Part shown: piece after piece, positions 42,548 to 53,229 of the stretch
Layout of the letters: every line of letters starts with the position of its first letter
How positions within the stretch are numbered: position 1 is the first letter of the stretch
Assembly: GCA_963855995.1 (NCBI GenBank)
Contig: OY979716.1
Span: 48,948,616-49,012,615, forward strand
From: Muricea muricata
Taxonomy: Eukaryota; Cnidaria; Anthozoa; Malacalcyonacea; Plexauridae
DNA: 64,000 nt
Direction: 5' to 3'
Notes under the pieces: model-generated
The model's database searches: none
Told to the model about the DNA's origin: nothing
What the model saw: the letters and a program-made list of their open reading frames with translations, nothing else
Translations under genes and position numbers: made by a program

Positions 42548-43004
42548 CTGAAATGACAGCCTGTGCTTCATTCTTATTGATAGCTATACGTTTCTGACCA
42601 ACTTTTGGTGGAGGATTTGGGATGTTGAACAAGATTGGCTTCGCTTGTGTGTTCAATCTGTTTCTTTCATGATTGGTAAACATGCAGTCTTCAAAATGCT
42701 CTGCACATAATTTACAATTATTGTGAAGATATTCTGCACTTTTGTTCATTAGATCCTGGCGACGGCAGTTATTTACCCCATTCTTTCGTTCTAAAGCAGC
42801 AAGGGCCATGAAAACAGTCTTCAAGCATTTCATAAAATTGTTATCAAACTGTTCTACAGTTAAAAGTTGCCTTGGTTGGTCTTTTGGAAAACGAAAGAAA
42901 CTCAAGTCTGGTCGTGATCGTTTGGAATTAGAACAACTGATAGCAGAACAGTGGGTTCTTGTTCCACCTTTTAATTTAAACTTCTTTTTTTCTGCCATTT
43001 GCAA
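42548..43004 (-). CDS. P-element THAP exon 1
   Basis: Start MQMAEKKKFKLKGG, then HCSAISCSNSK (first Cys pair), FFRFPKDQPRQ, KLCAEHFEDCMF (distal Cys and His) and ILFNIPNPP, all in THAP order. It ends TTTCAG|GTATGA, a splice donor. The THAP domain would bind the element ends. The exon is open. Its first ~30 codons and upstream region are duplicated in tandem further upstream (43310-43400). Confidence 0.75.
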
Positions 43005-43725
43005 ATAAAAAACACTGAAAACGCTCTAAGAATATAGTTAGCGCAACTTGTAATTTCTCAATAACAATACTCTTTACTTTTTATAGCTATTTATAATAGC
43101 TATATAAATAGCTATTTATAGTTACAAATAAATAAATAGTAGCTGAAAAACAAATTTTACAAAATAAAATATTTACAAATCATTATTTTAAAATTATATT
43201 GTAAAAGAGCACATATAAAACTTCAACAGTGGTTTGTGCGCCCTGAGTTCTGGTTGTTTGCTCAATCGTCCTTCAGAAAAGTTTAGTGGACTTTTTTTCT
43301 ATCACGAAATACACTAGAACAACTAATAGCAGAACAGTGGGTTCTTGTTCTACCTTTTAACTTAAACTTCTTTTTTTCTGGCATTTGGAAATAAAAAAAA
43401 ACACTGAAAATGCTCTAAGAATATAGATAGCACAACTTGTAAGTTCTTAATAACAATATTCTTTACAATGGTATTTTTCCTAAAACTATCCAAAATTGAT
43501 ATGTCTCAACATTATTAACATGTCATTTCTATTTATAGCTATTTATAATAATAAAAAATGCCATTATAAAATTTTACAAAATAAAACATTTACAAATTAT
43601 ATTGTAAAAGACCACATATAAAACTTCAACAGTGGTTTATACGGCCCTGAATTCTAATTGTTTGCTTAATCGTCCTTCAGAAAAGTTCAGTGGACATTTT
43701 TCTATTACAAAATATGTCATAAAAT
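42920..43725. repeat. ~400-bp tandem duplication of THAP exon 5' end and upstream DNA
   Basis: The block starting at about 42930 (AGCAGAACAGTGGGTTCTTG) recurs at about 43330. The block at 43201 (ACATATAAAACTTCAACAGTG) recurs at 43604. The copies differ by scattered substitutions. The upstream copy contains a second, truncated THAP start (MPEKKKFKLKGRTRTH). Confidence 0.75.
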
Positions 43726-44070
43726 ATTCTGAATTCTGTGTTGGTCCTTGCAATACCAGAATAAATCCACCCCAACAGGTGTCTTGAAAAAACTTTGATG
43801 ATTCTAAACCTGCACAAACACAATCAAATTTAATTCTATAAATTAAGCTGTGAGCAAGGAACACATTACCATAATGGCACAGAACAGATATAATCTGTGA
43901 TAATGGCTAGTGGGTTGACCATGACTATTATAAATTCAATTTGATTGTATTTAAGTACCCTTCAGAGCAAATATAGGCTTATGTAAGCATGCAAATTAAA
44001 AAATGGTCTGTAGTTTTTTAGACACCCTCCACAACAGCTATTTCCCAGAGATCCAGATAGACGTTCAATT

Positions 44071-44659
44071 CAGGGATGGATCCAGCAGGATCTATTAGGG
44101 GGAGTGCACCAGTCCCGGGTTGGTGTTGATCAGTGCTATTAGTATATGGGACTGGGTGTCGGTCATGGGGCTGGGCATCACAGTCCATGTGACCAGACCA
44201 GCAATGTACAGCAGTCAGCAGTGTAAGTGGTGTAACTATGTTGATGACATGTTATTGTGTTTTTTTTAGCTGTATGAAATTAATGCTTTTATACTGTAGT
44301 CTTTAGTGTAGAAGAATAATCCGATAGAATCTAATAGCACCGACACTGACGGGGCCGACAGGCAGTTGACCAGACCATTTGATAAACATTGTTACACTTC
44401 AACTGTATAGCTAGAGACATAGAGTTGTACTGTATCAAGTTATAACTAATAACTTTAGACTTTATCATAAAAATAGAATGTATTATATTTCCTATTTTCC
44501 TGTCCCTGCAACTGGCTACTCAGTCAGTTATATTTATTGTTGTTTAATGACAATTGCTTGATATTTAAATATTTGATAGGAAAATTAGCACCCCCCTGCA
44601 CCCCTCCTCTAGCCAAGGCTAGGGGGGTGTGCACCCCCCCCCCAGTGGATCCATCCCTG
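44071..44659. mobile_element. hAT-type MITE nested in the P element
   Basis: The ends CAGGGATGGATCCA and their reverse complement are flanked by GTTCAATT / GTTCAGTT (8 bp, one mismatch), as for hAT elements. The sub-terminal parts are C/G-rich with TGCACC repeats. No coding sequence. Confidence 0.8.
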
Positions 44660-45466
44660 GTTCAGTTCCTAAAAATATGAAGTCTCTTTACTTGAAAATA
44701 CTTAACGAAAAAAACGCATGAAGAATTTGTTTACTGAACAATATAAATTAAAGATAAAGATTGAACCAAATAAATGATTAAATGATCCACCGTATATACG
44801 TGTTCCTGTCAATGTCAGGCAAAAGTTTAAACTGAAGAAAGTACATACTTCGTAAAAGCAGGGCGATGCAAATTTATCACGCTAATTGTGGATGTTTTTA
44901 TTTGACTTTTACGTTTAATTTACGTGAGATTTTGAGACGAAAGTGGTTTGCTTTTTCGTAAGTAAATACAAATACATATAAAACGCGCGCAGCTACATTT
45001 TCCATATTTTACAACATTTCCCTACCAAACTTTGCAATTTTACTAATTTTAAAATCTTCTTTTCAGCCGTTCCAAAAAGTTCTGTTCATTTTGTCTGGAT
45101 CAAAATTTAGACTCATGGGAATTATTCATTTCTGTACCTAAATTTGCACTCCGAGCTGACAGACACTTGGATATTTACAGCTACAAAAATCTCATAAAAG
45201 CACTATTTACCTGATTATTTTGTACTAAAATAGGCTTAGTACTTTATTCTCTTTGTAAAATGTCCATAGGTATAAAAATTGTAAGCCAAACGTAACTTTA
45301 AACACGTTAAACGTACAAATAACATATCTCTAAATACAATTTTATAGATGTCCTGGCATGTTTATCTTGCTGGAGTAATGGCGGATGTGACGCATGCACA
45401 CTAAAAATTGGCGACGCGATATTAGTGGAGTGGCCCTTCTGTTACGAATCTATTCTGTGGTTGTAC

Positions 45467-46291
45467 ATTCTCAAATTTATTTTAAGTACTATTACTACTG
45501 TGATTACACCATCCCCATTTTTCTTTGGTGACATGTACCACTTGTTTAAAAATAGGTACATGTAGCGTACATGTGGGTAGCCGCAAAAAGATCAGTGAAC
45601 TAGGCTAGTTATTTCGAAGTTTGCGACACTACATGTACTTCAATTGCATTTTTTTACCATTCTGATTGTCCCACTTGAAAATTTACCTTTTTTGAAGATT
45701 CCATTGTTTGGTCTTTTGTGAGTGTTAAACCTGTGGTCACAATTTTTCAGGTTATGCTCAAACCACCTGCTATGTAGACTTCTGGGGGATTTAAGTAACA
45801 AAGTTCACTATTGATACAAACTGAAATTAATTCCTATATTACATTGGAACTTAATGTTCAAAACTGGTGTACCATAAGCATTTCAGTGGTTAATTGTGAC
45901 AAATTGCCATGCTTAATTATATGTTTCCAGTGTTGTAATCTCTCTTGCCAAAAAAGTGTACTAGCAAACATATATATTGGACACAGTTATGACAAAGTAG
46001 TTTGCACATTAGCATGGCTGTTTCCACAAAGTTAAACTAGTAAAGTAGATTTTATTAATACCATAATTAGTCACATAAAATACAAGTATACTATGATGAC
46101 AACATGTGTACCGGTACACCAAAAATAAATAGAATGTTTTGAACAGAAGTATACAGAATTGAAGAAAATAGAGAAGGAAAAAAATGTAACTAAGATTCCA
46201 GGATGGTGGTACACATGAAAGTATATATAAACATAAAGGTAGGATTTAATGGAAATAACAATAAGTTTTCAAATTTTAAATTTTGATTGGT
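45467..46291. other. Intron sequence, no gene recognised
   Basis: It continues the intron interrupted by the P element. The 74-codon frame 45811-46035 shows no motif and is likely chance. Confidence 0.35.
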
Positions 46292-46299
46292 AATGGAAA

Positions 46300-47283
46300 T
46301 AGTGGCAGACACTAGGGGGGGGGGGAGGAGCAAAGGAGGGTGCAAGACCCCCAATAATTTTTACTGAAGCTTTAGTTTTAAAAAGTGGAAGCACAAGAAA
46401 GTTTTTATCTTAATAAGTGGAATCATTACTTATTATTCAGTACAATTTAGATATATAATATAACCAGAGTGTGCATCAGGGCTTAGTCTTGAAGTCAGAT
46501 TTGGCTCTCGAGACTTGAAGACAATTGTTGTATGGAGAAAGTACAGCCCTAAATATCCATAATAGTTTATGTCCCTCTTTCTGTTTAGATTTTCACATTC
46601 ATTTATCGTTGAGAATAATCCATGAAAAAATCATGTCTTCCACATACTCCACAGCCTTGGGAATTCTGTAAAATACCGTTCCCAAATACTAGAAAAAGTG
46701 TTTTAAGGATTGTACACACGTAAAAATCTCACAACTTGCAATTGTAACAAGTCTGCAGACAAGCCGTCAACAAGATGTGTTCGCACTGCTTGTTCCAAAG
46801 TTGTCAACAAGTTGTTCCAAACTTGTTGACAACTTGTAACAAGCTTGACGAAAATATCAGACTTGTTACAAGGTTGTTCTAACAACTCTGATACAATCCT
46901 GTTGTAGCAAGTTTGTTACAAGATTGACAACACAAGGCTGTAACAATATTGTTATATCATGCTGTATCAGTCTTGTTGGAACAATCTTGTAACAGGTCTG
47001 ATAGTCCCATCAAGCTTGTTACAATTTGTCAACAGCTTGTTCCAAACTTGTTCCAACAAATTCGGAACAAGCAGTGCGAATACATCTTGTCAACAACTTG
47101 TGAACAGACTTGTTACAACTTGTTTGCAGGTCTGTAGCAACTTGTGCGTTTTTACGTGTGTAGTTTTCAAAATTTTCCTGTAGGTGCATGCCCCCAGATC
47201 CCCCTACCATTGGACGGCATATAAATTTTAAGGGGCCCCTGGAACTTGCTTCCCCCCAGTATTTCATGAAGTGTCTGGCACTG
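46300..47283. mobile_element. hAT-like non-autonomous element
   Basis: The ends TAGTGGCAGACAC and (reverse complement) CAGTGCCAGACAC are flanked by AATGGAAA / AATGGAAG, an 8-bp duplication with one mismatch. A G-run just inside the left end and a C-run inside the right are also inverted. It is interrupted by the MITE at 46715. Confidence 0.65.
46715..47160. mobile_element. MITE made of CTTGTTACAA-type repeats
   Basis: Its ends CACACGTAAAAA / TTTTTACGTGTG are flanked by TA on both sides. The interior is almost entirely short inverted repeats around CTTGTTACAA, CTTGTTGACA and TTGTTCCAAA, so it can fold along its whole length. Open frames here (46703-46885, 46949-47183) are artefacts of the repeat. 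Confidence 0.75.
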
Positions 47284-47291
47284 AATGGAAG

Positions 47292-48738
47292 ATTGCTAAA
47301 TTAATCAGCTACTAACTAGTTTATTCTAATATAAGCAAACTATTCATTACATATGATGTCAAACAATAGCTTTAATGTGTAAATTTGTTCTTCCATATTC
47401 AATAGCTTGGATTTAAGAAACAACAGCAGGCATGATGTTGTTGAATCTTCAGGTTTGAATGACACCACAGCTCCAGTATTAATGCACAGCTTGTTTGCAC
47501 CATTCTGTTATTCGCTATTGGCAAACACGATGTGGTGAACTCTTTAAACGAAGCAAAGAGCTGGTTATGAATCCCCTTGAATCACCACTAATTGTTTGGA
47601 GATAACAGTACGAGATCACTCATCCAGAATGGATGCTAGCTTGTTTGCAAGGTTTAATAGTTACATCTTATCATCGTTTATCAATCTGAGAGTCAGGTAA
47701 TTTGAATCACATCATTTCTAAAGCATATTTCCAAATAATAGTTACCAGAAATTTTTAGTATTTTCCCCCTTTGTCCTGTGTCAATGTGTCAACTGTCAAG
47801 CTGTTCAATGGTACTTCTCTTATTTAGTACTTGCCACTTGCATGTTTGGCATCTCTAGTTCCAATGAACATTTTATAATTCTGCATGAAAATAACAAATA
47901 AGCTCGAGGGCAAATATATCGATAGTTCATCTTTGTGCCTTGTGGTCATTTCGTCGATTTGCTATAGCATTGATCTAATGCTCCCAACAACACTGACATA
48001 CAAATGGGCAGCTGGCAGCTAGCCTAAAAACAAAACAATATCAAATTAAAGACAAATGAAGGCACGATTCGAACTGAATAAGTACAGATTGTATATGAAT
48101 ATGAGACATGTGGACAGTTCAATGTACACGAATAATGCCAATATTAAACAAGAACTGTGCGATTCTATTCGCACGGTCATAAATAAGATTTTGATCCATG
48201 TGATTCTATTTGCTATTTCAATGACAAAATGGCACTTACCTTCACTTTAACACAACGGTATTTGTCAAAAAGTCTCCACGCTCGCTCCTTGTAAACAAGA
48301 AATTTTTTTTCAGCAATTCCGTGTGCTTTACGTCATTTCCTGAAAGATATAATGATCACGTGATCGAGACCTGTTCCCTAAGCAGACAATCGGTCGAAGA
48401 TGTAGACATACATAGATACTATACGGACACTTTTCAGCTATAACATAGTGGTTAATGCGCGGCTACCCGCAAAAAAGTCTCCTGGACGATCCCTAAAAAG
48501 TCTCCTGGACGCTCTGTTGTATATAAAACTTGTGAAATCCGTATGCCAGTGTGCGCTAATTACGACAATTTTCCAAAAGCTATAACAAACGCGTGATTCG
48601 GCATGTGTCAAGTCAATGCTCGTCGAAGATGTGGACATTTATACGGACACTTTTCAGGCTATAACATAGAGGTTAGCTGCGCATGCACGGCTACCCACAA
48701 AAATCCAAAAATCCCAATTCAATTTTATTTATAAAAAG
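47292..48738. other. Intron with a ~229-bp direct duplication
   Basis: No exon was recognised. The block GGACACTTTTCAG-CTATAACATA ... CGGCTACCC occurs at 48425-48470 and again at 48645-48697. A similar CGGCTACCCACA is inverted at 45572-45583, suggesting a further element whose limits I could not prove. Confidence 0.4.
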
Positions 48739-49943
48739 AAATGAAGCTGGAAGTAGTCCTGTGATGGAGTTTCTAGCATTCCAGAGATTGCATGGATGAC
48801 ATACTTGGTTGGGATCTTGGCATCAAAACATTTGTTTCAGATAGGCACAAGACCATTGCAAGCCATATAAGAAAAGTTTTTTATCATTACTATGATATTT
48901 GGCATTAAAAAAAAAGTTGGTAGCAAGTAGGATTATTTTTGTGTATATCAGCCCAGCTAGTATACAGTGCAGGGCTAATTCTGCAATCACAGAATTACCC
49001 TCGAAAAGTTCCATAACTGTGTTTTGTGTATAAAATTAAAGTTATTCTGAACATATGCAAACATATGCATTCCAAACTCACTTGTTTACAAGGATGGAAA
49101 CATATCTTGCTTCTCTCTGCTGAAGATGAATCAACAGTTGAATTTCTAATTTCTAATAGGTATATCTTGAAACTATCAGCCGGTCAACAATTGTATTGTG
49201 TGTGTAAATTAGTAGTAAATATTATAATTTATTTTTAAAAAAAGTTCTTTTTCTCAGTATACATGGCATCTTTCAATATAAGGTCTATGTATAATGTATT
49301 GGGCATATGAGGGGTAACTTGCCAGCTGCGATGTGTTTGTTATATTTCACAATTATTTATTTCATTGTAGTAAAACTGAATCACTCATTAAATGATTGGA
49401 AATATATATTTGCTGTAATTTTATATAGAAATTTGAAAGGTGCTGTCCAATATTGCCAAAAAGAAGGGCTTTGAAGACTTGGCTGAGTGGATAAAGCCTT
49501 GCCTGAACCATCTTCACTGGAGTGCCATGTCGACATACGATGGCAATGGCTTGGTTATCTATGCCAAGTTCAAAGCCTTCATAAGCCATGTTGTCAATGA
49601 GCATTCTGATCTTGATAATCCCCTCTTAAAGTGTGCTCATGGAGACATTGGACAAAAGAAATGGTTACAAAGGGGTATGTTTATTATAAAGTAACTTAAT
49701 TAAAAACTGTGAAGGAAATAATTTTAAGTGAGAAGCAATTTTATAAACATTTCTTTTATTTAGAAACTGCAGCACATGATCACCTTGTGACCTTTGTCAA
49801 AGAGTTAACAAAGAAGGCACTACTGGCAGGTATCAAGAAAGCCTCACCACTAGCCCAAACCAGCTGTTTGGAAGGCTTTCATTCAGTACTTAACCACTTT
49901 GTCCAAAGATGCTAGCATATTCCTATGCTGGCATGTATTGTCG
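48739..49943 (+). pseudogene. THAP/transposase-like gene, exons 6-8
   Basis: Exon 6 (from 48739) reads NEAGSSPVMEFLAFQRLHG, then after a shift VSDRHKTIASHI (the D-x2-H motif of P/Kolobok/hAT-like transposases) and YHYYDIWH followed by a TAA. Exon 7 (49429-49674) reads LSNIAKKKGFEDLAEWIKPC and HGDIGQKKWLQR. Exon 8 (49764-49943) reads HDHLVTFVKEL and AQTSCLEGFHSVLNHFV, with a frameshift before the last codons and a donor TCG|GTATGT. These continue exons 1-5 (11478-39074). Further exons are not recognised; the Helitron follows. Multiple breaks, so a pseudogene. Confidence 0.65.
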
Positions 49944-51319
49944 GTATGTATATCATGTGTTCATTAAATAATTGCATAGAATGTGCATTTTTGTATTCTG
50001 TCAGAAGCCTATTGCCTAATTTTAAAACCTCAGTTATTTCTTTCAAAATACTGGATATATAATATACTAGAAATACATGCATGCATGCATGCAAAACCCT
50101 AGCCTGTGCACAAACCTAAATCGGAATGATCAAAATCTGTGAATACTTGAAAGTTTCTTGTCCATGCATAAATTAAATCTCGAGTTTTGGAGAATTAATT
50201 TATGCAATATTACTAGAAGTTACTATCGCAAGGGAATTGCTGCCGAATGTAAAAGCTTTTTAGTTTTAAGGCCTCGTTTACACGAGCCCGGGATAATTTT
50301 CAGCCCGGGTTGGTAAACCTCATGGGGCTTGATTAGTTTTCTGTTTACACGAACCCGGGCTGGTAAAAACGCCAGTCTTTATTTTCATCCCGGGTCAGCT
50401 TGCGCCCACAAACATTCCGTTTGAAGCGCAAAACATGTCAATTTCATTGCCAAACAAAACACACGCTTTGAAACGTAATACGTATGTTTTGAAACTTCAC
50501 GCCACAAGCTTCAACGAAAATTGCAGTAAACATTAACAAGTTTTATTGTCAACACCTTTTAATGCACAATACGGTACTTGTTAATAAAAAAAGTGTTTTC
50601 ATTTTGTCATATCTTTATAAATTAGGTATGACAACCAAATTAACAATCGCTGTTTTGATTGGTTGTCACTTTCGTGCTAAAAGTGTTGTTTTAAAATTAC
50701 TGTCACTGTGTTAGTCATGTCACAGCAGGGCTAGTTGTGCAGCTGATTTGCTTTGAAATTGTATAGAGGTAAGTGTATTGAATTTAATTTACATGTAATA
50801 ATTTTGACTACCTTTATATTCAGCATTGTACATTTCATGTCCAATAAATTTACAAAAATAGTATGTTTAATTGCAAAATGGCTAGCACAAGGTCCAACCG
50901 TTCCTCAAATTCAGTATGCCTTTTGGTTATTGCAAAAAAGTTAATCCAATAATACGTACTTTAACGAACATATTGTTTACATTTTAGCAAAATTTCAAGT
51001 AAACTTATTCAGTGGAAAACGAATTTAGTAAAGGCGAAGATGGAAGGTTTTGATGGTATGTATTTATCGTAAGTTTTAATAAGATGAACTGTTTTCTGAC
51101 TTTGTTTCTTTATTTGTCCACCACCTCGTGGATGGGAGAATTGTTCAAATACTATTGATAATAGACTAATAGTATTGTTTTTTTTATGGGAGAGTAATGC
51201 AAAGATACAGTAAGTCAGAATGTTTCGAAGAGATAGATAACATGTTTACAATTAGAGTGATTGTCATTTTATTGCGCATAAAATGCCCAGGGAGGTCTTA
51301 GCTGGCGGTTGTTTAGGGC
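49944..51319. other. No gene recognised; CCCGGG-rich MITE piece
   Basis: At about 50273-50420 a repeat starting GGCCTCGTTTACACGAG contains several CCCGGG boxes and an inner copy of TTTACACGA, typical of MITE debris. The remainder has no clear coding. Confidence 0.4.
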
Positions 51320-51772
51320 ACAAGTGAGTTTGCTGAACCTGTTGTTGAGCCAGATCAACCGCTGAGCAAGGAATGCACAATTCCAAGATGCAAAGTTGTT
51401 GGGCTACTTGAAGCTATAAAACAAGTCTGCTGTGTTTCGTGTTCAAAGAAAGTGGTAAGTTTGCCAAATTCATCTCTTGTTCGGTGCTCTGTATGCAACA
51501 TGAGTCAGGTTAAGAGTGTTTGTAAATCGCAGTGGTACCTACGTATCATGGTGCAAGATGCTATATTACATGCTGAGAAGAAAGTAACCTTAACCCTGTT
51601 TAACATTCAAGTGGAGGAACTCCAGGTGGCATTGGATCTGCAGGTCATCTTAAAGACATGCACAGAAGACGAGTTTCTAATAGCTATTTTGACCTGTTAC
51701 AAAATACTTGCAATGGTCTGTAACATGTCTACTCACAAAGTCATACCTGTAAAACCAGTAAATGACCAGTAA
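51320..51772 (+). pseudogene. RPA-like single-strand DNA-binding protein (Helitron)
   Basis: A segment EFAEPVVEPDQPLS..IPRCKVVGLLEAIKQVCCV precedes CVSCSKKVV..VRCSVCNMSQVK, a four-Cys ribbon. It is followed by WYLRIMVQDAIL, the pattern of the zinc-binding OB fold of RPA70. The open frame 51452-51772 extends to VIPVKPVNDQ. Animal Helitrons often carry such a protein, thought to protect single strands during rolling-circle transposition. N-terminal parts are not resolved; splicing near 51450 (GTAAGT) is possible. Confidence 0.65.
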
Positions 51773-52249
51773 TGACTTGACATACAGTTGATTAAAGTTC
51801 GTATTAAGAAAAATACTTTATATTATACTCGGTTTATAGGAAAAGACCATGAACAATTGATTTTTTGAGTTGCTATTAAAATTAGGTTTTTCAGTTATTC
51901 TGGACAATTCGGTTGTTTTGTTTGAAATATTATGCCACATTATTGCTACCGAGCGCGAGCAAGGCAGCACACTATTCTTGACACTTTTGGTTCCTCCAGA
52001 GTCCACTCGACCAAGTCTTTCGCGCGATCTATGTATTGTCGAGATCTCGATCGTGTGTCTGTATGTTTGCCGTAATTCCGGGGGCATAATTAAGCTTCCA
52101 GGATGTTTGTTAAACGGGGGAGGGGGGGCAGCCACAAGCAAGATTTTGTATTGCGCACGCATCGCCCGAGCACTACTGCAGCGTGTAGTGTGCTTTCAAG
52201 AAGACAAGGACTTTCATGGATGCAATTTATTAGTTTTACGTGAACAAAT

Positions 52250-53165
52250 TCAGGTAAGTATGGCTCTATTTCTTTCAACGAATATACATCAAGGCGATAA
52301 CCTTTTTAGTGTTCAATCTAGAGGCAAGCAATGTGCTTTTACGAGTTTGTCGGCAGTTTTAACTGCCCAAAATATACCCACTGATCGATTGGACACAAGA
52401 AACATTAGATAATGTCTTACTACAAGGAGACAAAATGTACTTGCACGCTTTGGATAATGGCTTTTTTGACTTAGAATCTGGTGTGGAATTATTATCTGTG
52501 GATAACTTACCTCACATTGTCAGTATTTCAAGTTGTACGAGCATGTTTTCTTTTACAACAGCTGTGTTAGAGCCGATTGAGGCACAAAACCAAAATGATT
52601 TGCCCAATGTGGTAGAGCCCTTTGAAGCACAAAATAACACTCAACTACCCATTGTGGTAGAGCCCATTGAGGCACAAAACAAATATGATCTGCCCATTGT
52701 GGTAGCGCCCATTGAGGCACAAAACAAATATGATCTGCCCATTGTGGTAGAGCCAAGTGAAGCACAAAACAAAAATGATTTGCCCATTGTGGTAGAGCCC
52801 ATAGAGACACAAAATAACATTCAACTACCCATTGTGGTAGAGCCCATTGAGGCACAAAGCAAAAGAATAGAGCACAATTCTGTGCCTGATCAGACTAAGA
52901 ATGAAAACCAAATTTGGTTTATAAATTATGAAAAAGAGCTTCAAGGACTTGTTATAACTAACCAGGAAATTGAGTTGCACTACTATGACATCCACACAGC
53001 ACTATTGAATGTGTTTTTAAATAATAGTTATCAGTACAGTATTTTGATATTAGAAGGCTATATGATGGCCTTGATAAAGCAATCAAATTTTTTCTATTTA
53101 TTATTTTTTTCTATTTCAGAGACTCTAGTGGCATGCCTGATCCTAATGGCACTGCTGTCGGCATG
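52250..53165 (+). pseudogene. C76/OTU-like protease fragment with 15-residue repeats
   Basis: The N-terminal part shows FSVQSRGKQCAFTSLSAVL, the Cys-containing motif of peptidases related to herpesvirus C76/OTU families that occur in animal Helitron-associated ORFs. After a frameshift near 52385 the frame continues LQGDKMYLHALDNGFF. Seven 45-bp repeats (52564-52860) follow, each encoding a variant of VVEPIEAQNKYDLPI. The tail has no recognisable domain and ends with a hydrophobic stretch. The catalytic His was not located. Minus frames at 52553-52855 are shadows of the repeat. Confidence 0.5.
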
Positions 53166-53229
53166 AAATTTGCTAATATTCTATAGTTAGAGCAATATTT
53201 GTATTCTCTTTCAATAACATTACATGCCA

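Larger units (their letters stand above)
39215..45459 (-). mobile_element. P-element transposon
   Basis: Ends CATAGAATA.. (39215) and ..TATTCTGTG (45459) form ~105-115 bp imperfect inverted repeats that share AGAAGGGCCACTC. The flanks GTTGTAC at 39208-39214 and 45460-45466 are an exact 7-bp duplication. It encodes, on minus, a THAP exon and a P-type transposase. A hAT-type MITE (44071-44659) is nested in its upstream region. It sits in an intron of the THAP/Kolobok-like gene in the opposite orientation. Frameshifts in the transposase indicate inactivity. Confidence 0.9.

Noticed and set aside
46703-47267. Several 60-80 codon ORFs rich in Leu/Asn/Cys
   Set aside because: They are translations of the repetitive MITE on both strands.
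45572-48699. A 3.1-kb element bounded by inverted TGTGGGTAGCCG
   Set aside because: Only 12 bp match, no target duplication is visible, and CGGCTACCC also recurs directly within the right end, so the limits are not proven.
52553-52855. Minus ORF with repeated ALPQWAD units
   Set aside because: Antisense of the 45-bp repeat in the Helitron-linked ORF.
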